Shown here piece after piece: positions 27,848-35,517 of a DNA stretch of 64,000 nucleotides. How positions within the stretch are numbered: position 1 is the first letter of the stretch; the number at the start of each line of letters is the position of its first letter. The DNA lies in NCBI RefSeq assembly GCF_031085175.1, contig NZ_JAVHUY010000015.1:1-64000 (forward strand), written 5' to 3'. The position numbers were made by a program, and so were the translations under genes. The stretch is from Phytohabitans maris. GTDB taxonomy: Bacteria; Actinomycetota; Actinomycetes; Mycobacteriales; Micromonosporaceae. Below the pieces are notes generated by a model that was not told the DNA's origin, did not search any database, and saw only the letters and a program-made list of their open reading frames with translations.

Positions 27848-28985
27848 TGGAGGACGCGGGCGCCGAGTGCCGGCCCCGCTCGACCACCAGCGGCACCGCG
27901 ACGACGGCGGCGACCGCGGCCAGCTGGAGCCCGGCGCCGACCTCGGTGCCGACCGGCACGGTGGCCAGCACCGCGGCGGCCGTCAGCAGGCGGCGCCACA
28001 CCGGGCGTACCCCGAGCGCGTGCCGGATCGCCGCGATGCCGCACAGGTACGCCGCGACGCCGCCGGCCAGCGCCAGCGCCTCCGGCCAGTGCGCGTGGTC
28101 GCCGGGGTGGGCGACCGCCCCGTGGATGCCGGCCGCCGCGACGACGATGCCCAGCAGCAGCGGGATGTGCGTCAGCCCCAGCCAGAGCGCGAGCCGGCTG
28201 GCCGCCGCGCCGGTCGTACGGGCCAGGGTCACCTCGGCGGCGTGCGTGTCCGTGAAGTACGTCCACCAGAGCCCGGCCGGCAGCGCCAGCGCCAGCACGA
28301 CCACCGCGACCGTGCCGGCGGTGATGTGCTCGGTGTCCACACCCGCCCCGATCGCCACCACCGACTCGCCCAGCGCGATGATCACCAGCAGCCCGTGCCG
28401 CTCCACGAAGTGCTCCGGCGCCAGGTGGAACGAGCGCACCGTGCCCATCCACGAGTGCCGCGGCACCAGGTACGGCACGATCATCTGCAGCGCCAGCGCG
28501 CCCACCCAGAGCCCGGTGCGGAGCCCGCCGTCCGCGAACCCGCCGCCGAGTACGAGCAGCGCGGCCCCGATGTTGTAGACGGCGAGCAGCGTCAGCGCAC
28601 GGCCCAACCCGGCCTGGGTGAAGAGCAGCAGATGCACGCAGATCACCACCAGGTAGCCCACGCCGACCACCACGCCGGTGCCGTCGAACGCGCGCGGCAC
28701 CCCGACCGCCGCGGTCAGGAAGCCGGCCATGCCGACGAAGAGCAGCAGCTTCTGCGACGAGTGGCGGGGCGGTACGTGGTTGGCGAGCCACACGTACCCG
28801 TCGAACATCCACCACATGATCCCGAAGAGCAGCAGCACCTGGCCGACGGTGGTGAGCGTGAGGTGCTCCTCCAGGACCCGGGTGAGCTGGGTGAGCGTGA
28901 AGACGAACACCACGTCGAAGAAGAGCTCGACCGTCGTCACCCGCCCGGCCGGGTCGCCACTGTGCCGCCACCGCGTACGCGCCAT
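27825..28985 (-). CDS. Low temperature requirement protein A (LtrA) family membrane protein
   Basis: A 386-residue polytopic membrane protein. The N-terminal VTTVELFFDVVFVFTLTQLT is the LtrA signature. Eleven or so hydrophobic helices follow, with WMFDGYVWLAN, FVERHGLLVIIALGESVVAIG and WWTYFTD conserved. The family was named from a Listeria cold-growth gene; its biochemical role is unknown. ATG 28985 is preferred because the signature starts shortly after it; the upstream in-frame extension runs into the repeat region. It is convergent with the two-helix membrane protein. Confidence 0.88.
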
Positions 28986-29045
28986 GGCACGGAGCCTAGA
29001 GGGCTTTCCGAGTCGGGGTGCCGCGTCCCGCACTCCCCACGATCC

Positions 29046-29098
29046 GTGATCAAAGCTCCCCCAAGTCGCTAGAACGACATGAGGGGAGCTTCGATCAC
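29046..29098. repeat. Palindromic repeat family A, copy 2
   Basis: A 53-bp imperfect palindrome, arms GTGATCAAAGCTCCCCCAAG and CATGAGGGGAGCTTCGATCAC, with a 10-base centre containing CTAG. It matches copies at 21218 and 44795. It lies immediately upstream of a 5'-truncated phytanoyl-CoA dioxygenase gene, and an AGCC-GTGGGGA extension after it is shared with copy 3. Confidence 0.85.
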
Positions 29099-29110
29099 AG
29101 CCGTGGGGAG

Positions 29111-29656
29111 CGCGGGGTGCGGCGCGGTCCCACCGGCGACGGCGAGACGCTGGAGATGGCCGGCATCACCTGCGACACCTGCCTGGCCGGCGCGGTCATC
29201 CAGTCGCCGCACCGGGAGATGGACCCGGGGCTGTCGTGGGAGCCGCGCGGCTACATCGTCAACATCCCGCTGCACCGCTGCGACCTCGACAACGGCCCGC
29301 TGGAGATCTGGCCCTGCGGCAGCCACCTCTGGCGCGACGACGTCCTGCGCGGGCTCGGCTACGACGACACCGTCCAAGATGGACGAAACCCGGACTTCGA
29401 GGCGCTGGCCGCCATGTTTCCGTCCCGGCGCGTGGTGCTGGAGCCGGGCGACCTGCTGATCCGCGACCCGGCCCTGATGCACCGCGGCACGGTCAACCAC
29501 ACCGACCGCCCGCGTACGATGCTGGCGATCTGCTACTTCCGCGACGGCCACACGCACAACTACGGCCAGCTCGACCTCGACCGCGACCTGCACGAGCGGC
29601 TGGCGCCAGAGGTCCAGCCCCTGTTCGCCGGGGTACGCTACCGGACGGCGGGCTGA
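29111..29656 (+). pseudogene. Phytanoyl-CoA dioxygenase (PhyH) family gene, 5'-truncated
   Basis: About 175 codons of a PhyH-like Fe(II)/2-oxoglutarate dioxygenase. The proximal metal site is QSPHREMDPG, then YIVNIPLHRCDLDNGPLEIWPCGSHLW, and the distal His and 2-oxoglutarate Arg in MHRGTVNHTDRPRTML. The family is normally 260-300 residues, so the N-terminal third is absent. Homology stops where the family A repeat begins. ATG 29156 could start a 166-residue product, but it would lack the N-terminal core. I judge it a remnant left when the region was rearranged at the repeat. Confidence 0.7.
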
Positions 29657-29724
29657 GTACCCGGACAAATCAGTCGTACTTTGGGATGATCTGGAGATCG
29701 CGCCCGCCTTCGTACGATAGGACC

Positions 29725-30861
29725 GTGCACCCTCGTCTGCGCTCGCTGCTGGCAGAGCCCCGCTCTCCCAGCGCCCCGGCGCGCGTCTGGCGCGACTGGG
29801 TGGTGCTCGCCGCCTTCGTGCCGGCGATCGTGCTGGAGGGGATCTTCCGCCCCGACCTGCAGTGGCGAGCCGGCTGCGTGGTGGTCGCGCTCGCGCTGCT
29901 GCCCACGCTGCTCTGGCGGCGCACCCGGCCGCTGGCGACGGTGGCGGTCGCGTTCGGGCTGACCGCGGTCGCGCCGTTCGTGCTGCCCGGCGACCCCTGC
30001 CACATGTACTCGATGGGTTTCCTGCTCCTGCTGCCCTACGCGCTGTTCCGCTGGGGCAGCGGCCGCGAGGCCGTGATCGGCTCGGTGTTCGTCGCGGCCA
30101 AGGTGGCCCTCGCCGGCTTGGCCGGCACGATCAGCGGCGGCGAGGTGATCGCCGGCTTCGCGGTGATGTTCGCCGTGACCACGCTCGGCGCCGCCGTCCG
30201 CTTCCGGGCCAGCGCGCGGCTGCGCGAGTTCGACCGGGTCAAGCTGCTGGAGCGCGAGCGGCTCGCCCGCGACCTGCACGACACCGTCGCCCACCACGTG
30301 TCGGCGATGGCGATCCGGGCCCAGGCCGGCATCGCCGCCTCGGCCACCCAGCCGGGCGCGGCGGTCGAGGCGCTCCGGGTGATCGAGGCGGAGGCGTCCC
30401 GCGCGCTCGCCGAGATGCGCGCCATGGTCCGGGTGCTCCGCCGCGACCAGCCCGCCGACCTGGCGCCCAGCCCGCGCGTGGCGGACATCGAGCGGCTCGC
30501 CGGCCAGTCCCGCGCCGGGCCCGCCGTCGCCGTCGACATCCGCGGCGACGTCGAGGACCTGCCGCCGTCGGTCGGCTCCGCGCTCTACCGGCTGGCCCAG
30601 GAGTCGGTCACCAACGCCCGCCGCCACGCCCGCCACGCCACCCGCATCCAGGTCAGCGTCGCCGCCGACGACACTTCGGTACACCTGCGGGTGAGCGACG
30701 ACGGCGAGGCCGGCACCGTCCGTCCGGCCGGCACGCCCGGCTTCGGCCTGATGGGCATGATGGAGCGCGCCGACCTGCTCGGCGGCAGCTGCGCCGCCGG
30801 CCCCAACCCCGACCGCGGCTGGACGGTCACCGCGGTCCTGCCCCGCGCCGGAGCGGCGTGA
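29725..30861 (+). CDS. NarL-type two-component sensor histidine kinase
   Basis: A 378-residue membrane histidine kinase. Four or five hydrophobic segments occupy residues 25-160. A HisKA_3 dimerisation helix follows with phospho-acceptor His in LARDLHDTVAHHVSAMAIRAQAG, then an HATPase with LAQESVTNARRHA (N box) and GTPGFGLMGMMERADLLGG (G boxes). It should phosphorylate the response regulator that overlaps it by ATGA-type coupling. GTG 29725 lies 6 bases after TACGAT, pointing to a leaderless promoter. Signal unknown. Confidence 0.9.
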   Translation: MHPRLRSLLAEPRSPSAPARVWRDWVVLAAFVPAIVLEGIFRPDLQWRAGCVVVALALLPTLLWRRTRPLATVAVAFGLTAVAPFVLPGDPCHMYSMGFLLLLPYALFRWGSGREAVIGSVFVAAKVALAGLAGTISGGEVIAGFAVMFAVTTLGAAVRFRASARLREFDRVKLLERERLARDLHDTVAHHVSAMAIRAQAGIAASATQPGAAVEALRVIEAEASRALAEMRAMVRVLRRDQPADLAPSPRVADIERLAGQSRAGPAVAVDIRGDVEDLPPSVGSALYRLAQESVTNARRHARHATRIQVSVAADDTSVHLRVSDDGEAGTVRPAGTPGFGLMGMMERADLLGGSCAAGPNPDRGWTVTAVLPRAGAA

Positions 30862-31523
30862 GCGAGCCCGTGCGGGTGCTCGTCGCCGACGACCAGGAGA
30901 TCGTCCGCACCGGGCTCACCATGATCCTGAACGCGCAGCCGGACATCGAGGTGGTCGGCGAGGCGGCCGACGGGCGGCGGGCGGTCGAGCTCGCCCAGCG
31001 GCTCCGCCCCGACGTGTGCCTGCTCGACATCCGCATGCCCGGCATGGACGGCATCGAGGCGACCCGGGCGCTCGCGGGACCGTCGGTCGCGGATCCACTC
31101 GCGGTGGTCGTCATCACGACCTTCGACCTCGACGACTACGTGTACGCGGCGTTGCGCGCCGGCGCCCGCGGCTTCCTGCTCAAGGAGGCGGGTCCGGCCC
31201 TGCTCGCCCAGGCCGTGCACGCGGCCGCCGCCGGTGACGCGCTGATCGCGCCGAGCGTCACGACCCGGCTGCTGAAGGCGTTCGCCGACGCGGGCCCGGC
31301 CGCCCCGCCCAGGCAGCCGATCGAGGCGCTCACCGACCGGGAGGAGCAGGTGCTGGTCGCGGTCGCGCGCGGGCGCACCAACAAGGAGATCGCCGACGAG
31401 CTCTTCATCACGCTGAGCACCGTCAAGTCGCACATCACCAGCCTGATGACCAAGCTCGGCGTGCGAAACCGGGTCGAGATCGCGATGTGGGCGTACGAGA
31501 CCAACCGCACCCGCATGCGCTAG
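30858..31523 (+). CDS. NarL/FixJ-type response regulator
   Basis: A 221-residue response regulator. The receiver domain has ADDQ acidic pocket, phospho-acceptor Asp in CLLDIRMPGMDG, TTFD and Lys in GFLLKEAG. The C-terminal LuxR-type HTH contains LTDREEQVLVAVARGRTNKEIADEL and STVKSHITSLMTKLG. The GTG start overlaps the kinase stop, so they form one translationally coupled pair. Targets may include the own promoter upstream of 29725 or the downstream molybdenum hydroxylase genes, which lie on the same strand 144 bases away. Confidence 0.92.
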   Translation: MSEPVRVLVADDQEIVRTGLTMILNAQPDIEVVGEAADGRRAVELAQRLRPDVCLLDIRMPGMDGIEATRALAGPSVADPLAVVVITTFDLDDYVYAALRAGARGFLLKEAGPALLAQAVHAAAAGDALIAPSVTTRLLKAFADAGPAAPPRQPIEALTDREEQVLVAVARGRTNKEIADELFITLSTVKSHITSLMTKLGVRNRVEIAMWAYETNRTRMR

Positions 31524-31667
31524 GCCGCCGAGAGTACGGCCGCCCGGCCGCCGTCCTGGCTCAACCCGGTGGCCGGCCAGTCGGAGGACCGCCTCGTCCG
31601 TAGGGTCCGCACGGTGCGGCCCGCGGCAGGAGTCACCGGCCGGTGCCCCGGGGGCAGGGTGGACCGC

Positions 31668-32243
31668 ATGAGCGACGGAACGAAACGCCGGACCGTCCTG
31701 GCCGGGGGGCTCTCCGTGGGAGTCGGCCTGGCGGCGGCGCCCGCGCGGGCCGAGGCGAGCACCCCGAAGACCGACCTCCTCACGCTGGTGGTCAACGGCC
31801 GGCGCGTACGCGTCGACGTCGACGTGCGGGCCAGCCTGCTTGACACCCTGCGCGACCGGCTCCACCTCACCGGCACCAAGAAAGGCTGCGACCAGGGTGC
31901 CTGCGGCGCCTGCACCGTGCTGCTCGACGGCCGCCGCGTCCTGTCCTGCCTCACCCTCGCGGTGATGCACGAGGGGAGCGAGGTGACCACAGTGGAGGGA
32001 CTTGCCGACGGCGACCGGCTGCATCCGGTGCAGCGGGCGTTCGCCGACCACGACGGGTTCCAATGTGGATTCTGCACCTCCGGCCAGATCGTGTCGGCGG
32101 TCGGGCTCCTGGCCGAACACCCGGACCTGACCGACGCCGAGATCCCGGAGCTGATGAGCGGAAACCTGTGCCGCTGCGCCGCGTACGGCAACATCCGCGC
32201 CGCCATCGCTGCCGCCGCGCGCCTGTCCCGCGAGGGGGAGTAG
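31668..32243 (+). CDS. Molybdenum hydroxylase 2Fe-2S subunit with Tat-like signal
   Basis: A 191-residue iron-sulfur subunit of the xanthine dehydrogenase family. Residues 5-30 (KRRTVLAGGLSVGVGLAAA) look like a twin-arginine signal. The plant-type cluster is bound by Cys in TKKGCDQGACGACTVLLDG and LSC; the second cluster by QCGFCTSGQIV and GNLCRCAAYGNI. The layout parallels PaoA/YagT, the exported small subunit of periplasmic aldehyde oxidoreductase. ATG 31668 is preceded by GGTGGA. It overlaps the FAD subunit start by one base. Confidence 0.88.
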   Translation: MSDGTKRRTVLAGGLSVGVGLAAAPARAEASTPKTDLLTLVVNGRRVRVDVDVRASLLDTLRDRLHLTGTKKGCDQGACGACTVLLDGRRVLSCLTLAVMHEGSEVTTVEGLADGDRLHPVQRAFADHDGFQCGFCTSGQIVSAVGLLAEHPDLTDAEIPELMSGNLCRCAAYGNIRAAIAAAARLSREGE

Positions 32244-33217
32244 TGGACACCTTCGACTACCGGCGACCGGCCAGCGTCCGCGAGGCGCTGCGGCTGGTCG
32301 CCGGCCACCCCGACGCCGCGTTCGTCGCCGGCGGCACCGACCTGGTCACCCTCCTGCGCGACCGGGTACGCACGCCGGGGCGCCTGGTCGACATCAACGG
32401 CCTGCCGCTCGACGGGCTCCGGTGGAGCCGCGACGGCGTCCGGATCGGCGCCCTGTGCCGCAACGCGGTCGACGACCCGCGCCTCGCGGCCGCGTACCCG
32501 GTGCTGGTGCGGGCACTGCGCTCCGGGGCGTCGCCGCAGATCCGCAACCGCGCCACGTTCGGCGGCAACCTGCTGCAGGGCGTGCGGTGCCCGTACTTCC
32601 GGCTGCCCGAGTTCGCCTGCAACCGGCGCGATCCCGGCGCCGGCTGCGCGGCCGCCGGCGGGGACGGGCGGCTGCTCGGCATCTTCGGCACGAGTGCGGC
32701 GTGCGTGGCGGTACACCCGTCGGACTGCGCGGTGGCCCTGGTCGCCCTCGACGCGACCGTGGTGGTCGAGGGCACCCGGGGCACCCGCCGGATCCCGGTC
32801 GGCGACCTGCACCGCCTCCCCGGCGACACCCCGCACGAGGAGCACGCGCTGCGCCCCGGCGAGCTCGTCGTCGCGGTGGAGGTGCCGGCCCGCCCGTTCG
32901 CGGCCCGCTCGACGTACGTCAAGTTTCGCGAGCGCGCCTCGTACGCCTTCGCCCTCGCCTCCGCCGCCGTGGCCGTCCACAGTGAACACGGCGTGGTCCG
33001 CGACGCCCGGATCTGCCTCGGCGGCGTGGCGCCCAAGCCGTGGCGGGCCCACGCGGCCGAACGCGCGCTGCGCGGCGAGCGGCTCGACGCGGCGACCGTC
33101 GAGGCGGCCGCGGAGGCGGCGACCGCCGGGGCGAGGCCACGCCCCGACAACGCGTACAAAGTGGAGCTCGTCCGCGGCGTCGTGCGCCGGGCCCTGACCG
33201 AGCTCGGGGAGAAGTGA
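32243..33217 (+). CDS. Molybdenum hydroxylase FAD-binding subunit
   Basis: A 324-residue FAD subunit with the family motif AAFVAGGTDLVTLLRDRV, ATFGGNLLQG and a C-terminal CO-dehydrogenase flavoprotein domain. A Cys-rich insert (VRCPYFRLPEFACNRRDPGAGCAAAGG) matches the extra 4Fe-4S cluster loop found in PaoB/YagS, separating it from ordinary xanthine dehydrogenases. GTG 32243 overlaps the upstream TAG, and the stop overlaps the next ATG. Middle gene of a three-gene complex. Confidence 0.88.
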   Translation: MDTFDYRRPASVREALRLVAGHPDAAFVAGGTDLVTLLRDRVRTPGRLVDINGLPLDGLRWSRDGVRIGALCRNAVDDPRLAAAYPVLVRALRSGASPQIRNRATFGGNLLQGVRCPYFRLPEFACNRRDPGAGCAAAGGDGRLLGIFGTSAACVAVHPSDCAVALVALDATVVVEGTRGTRRIPVGDLHRLPGDTPHEEHALRPGELVVAVEVPARPFAARSTYVKFRERASYAFALASAAVAVHSEHGVVRDARICLGGVAPKPWRAHAAERALRGERLDAATVEAAAEAATAGARPRPDNAYKVELVRGVVRRALTELGEK

Positions 33218-35430
33218 TGGCCATCGGTCGCCCGCTCAACCGCGTGGAGGCCCGGGAGAAGGTGACCGGCGCGGCCCGGTACACGGCCGACGCGCGGCTG
33301 CCCGGCATGGTGTACGCGGCGCTGGTCGGCAGCGCGGTCTCGGCCGGCCGGGTGCGCGCCATCGACACCACCCGCGCCGAGGCGGCACCCGGCGTGCTCG
33401 CCGTCCTCACCCACCTCAACCGTCCACAGTGGCACGGTACGCCGGACGCCCTGCGGTACCAGGAGACCCGCTTCCCCCTCGCCGACGAGCACATCCACCA
33501 CCACGGCCAGTACCTGGCGATGGTCGTCGCCGGCACCCGCGAGCAGGCGGCGCACGCCGCGGACCTCGTGGCGGTCGACTACGAGACCCGCCCGGCCGTG
33601 CCCACATTGGACGCCGCCCTGCCGGACGCGCACCAGCCGGTGTGGCGCTTCGAGCCGGAGTTTCCCACGCTGCTCGCGATCGGCGACCCGGAGGCGATGC
33701 TGGCCGCCGCGGACGTACGGATCGAGCGGGAGTACCGCACCCCCTACTACAGCCACGCCCCGATGGAGCCGCACGCCACCCTCGCGCACTGGGCCGGCGG
33801 TTCGCTGACCGTGTACACGACCAGCCAGCACGTTCACGGCGACCGCCCGGTCATCGCTGGCGCGCTCGGCGTGCCACCGGACCGGGTACGGGTCATCTCC
33901 TCGCTGGTCGGCGGCGCGTTCGGCAACAAGACGGCGGTCTGGGGGCCCACGCTGCTCGCCGCGGTGGCCGCCCGGCAAGTGGGACGCCCGGTCCAGCTCG
34001 TGGTCACGCGCAAGCAGGTCTTCACCTGCCACGGGCACCAGCCGCCGATCCTGCAACGGCTGCGGGTCGGCGCCAACCGGGACGGCACGCTGCAGGCGAT
34101 CGTCCACCACACCGTCAACGGCACCCCGGTCCTCTTCGACCGGCCGGAGGGGGCGATCTCGCCGACCGGCACCGTGTACGCCCTGCGCAGCGTCGGCGTC
34201 CGCGTCGAGGTCGCCCGCATGCACATGCCCACCCCGGCGACGATGCGCACGCCGGGCGACGGGCCGGGCATGTTCGCGGTGGGTAGCGCGCTGGACGAGC
34301 TCTCGTACGAGCTCGGCATCGACCCGGTCGAGCTGCGCCGCCGCAACCACCTCGCCGCGCATCCGCTGGAACGCAAGCCGTGGAGCGGCAAGCAGCTGCT
34401 GGAGTGCTACGACGAGGGGGCCCGCCGGTTCGGCTGGGAGCGGCGCGCGCCCCGCCCGCGGATGATGCGCGACGGCGGCGACTGGGTCGGCTTCGGCATG
34501 TCGTCCGCGCAACGGCTGGAGCACCACGGGCCGGCGCGTGCCGTCGTGGAGATCCGGGACGACGGTACGGCCGAGGTGCGCACCTCCACGCAGGAGATCG
34601 GCACCGGCAACCTCACCACGCTCACCCAGGTCGCCGCCGGCGGCACCGGCATCGAACCGGACCGGATCGGCTTCCGCTCCGGCGACACGACGCTGCCCGA
34701 GTCGTCGCCGACGTACGGGTCCCGCACCACCGGCAGCACCGGCACGGCGGTGCACCTGGCGGCCCTGCGGGCACGGCAGGTCGCGGCCCGCCTGGCGATC
34801 GCCGACGCCCGTTCACCCCTGCACGGCCTGCCCGAGGAGCGGATCGGCGCCGCCCACGGCCGGCTGTACGATGTGGACGCTCCCCGCCGCGGCGAGACGT
34901 ACCGCGAGCTGCTGCGCCGTAACGGCCGGCGGTCCATAGTGGAGCAGGGTTTCCACGACCTGGCCGGCCGCGACCCGCGCTTCTCGTACGCCACGTTCGG
35001 CGCCCACTTCACCGAGGTCCGCATCGACGACACGCTCCGCCGGGTGCGGGTCACCCGGCACGTCGGCGTCTTCGCGGTCGGCCGGGTGCTCAACCCGAAG
35101 ACCGCGCGAAACCAGGCCCAGGGCGGCATCGTGTACGCGCTCGGCGGCGCCCTCATGGAGGAGCTGACCGCCGACCCGGTGACGGGCCGCTTCATCGCGC
35201 CCGCGCTGACCGACTACCACGTACCGGTGAACGCCGACGTCGGCGAGATCGACGTGTCCTTTGTGGAGGAGCCGGACTACGGCGCGCATCCGCTGGGCGC
35301 GAAGGGACTGGGCGAGGTGGTCGCGGTCGGGGTGCACGCCAGCATCGCCAACGCCGTCTACCACGCCATCGGGATCCGCGTCCGCGACCTCCCCATCACG
35401 CCGGACAAGCTGGTCGCTGGCCCTCGCTGA
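33217..35430 (+). CDS. Molybdenum hydroxylase molybdopterin-binding large subunit
   Basis: A 737-residue large subunit carrying the molybdenum cofactor. Recognisable regions are REKVTGAARYTADARLPGM (start of domain), EPHATLAHW, SLVGGAFGNKTAVW, TRKQVFTCHGHQP, the TSTQEIGTGNLTTLTQVAA cofactor loop and HPLGAKGLGEVVAVG with the catalytic Glu. It oxidises aldehydes or heterocycles; PaoC/YagR-type enzymes act on aromatic aldehydes. No maturation chaperone (PaoD/XdhC) gene follows, so one must be elsewhere. ATG 33217 overlaps the FAD-subunit stop (TGATG). Confidence 0.9.
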   Translation: MAIGRPLNRVEAREKVTGAARYTADARLPGMVYAALVGSAVSAGRVRAIDTTRAEAAPGVLAVLTHLNRPQWHGTPDALRYQETRFPLADEHIHHHGQYLAMVVAGTREQAAHAADLVAVDYETRPAVPTLDAALPDAHQPVWRFEPEFPTLLAIGDPEAMLAAADVRIEREYRTPYYSHAPMEPHATLAHWAGGSLTVYTTSQHVHGDRPVIAGALGVPPDRVRVISSLVGGAFGNKTAVWGPTLLAAVAARQVGRPVQLVVTRKQVFTCHGHQPPILQRLRVGANRDGTLQAIVHHTVNGTPVLFDRPEGAISPTGTVYALRSVGVRVEVARMHMPTPATMRTPGDGPGMFAVGSALDELSYELGIDPVELRRRNHLAAHPLERKPWSGKQLLECYDEGARRFGWERRAPRPRMMRDGGDWVGFGMSSAQRLEHHGPARAVVEIRDDGTAEVRTSTQEIGTGNLTTLTQVAAGGTGIEPDRIGFRSGDTTLPESSPTYGSRTTGSTGTAVHLAALRARQVAARLAIADARSPLHGLPEERIGAAHGRLYDVDAPRRGETYRELLRRNGRRSIVEQGFHDLAGRDPRFSYATFGAHFTEVRIDDTLRRVRVTRHVGVFAVGRVLNPKTARNQAQGGIVYALGGALMEELTADPVTGRFIAPALTDYHVPVNADVGEIDVSFVEEPDYGAHPLGAKGLGEVVAVGVHASIANAVYHAIGIRVRDLPITPDKLVAGPR

Positions 35431-35517
35431 CCCACCCGGCCCCGGTGGGCTGAAGGGATGCCCGCCCGGCCGGCGGCTTGCGGCGGGCCGGCGGGCCGGT
35501 GGCTTGCGGCTTGCGGC

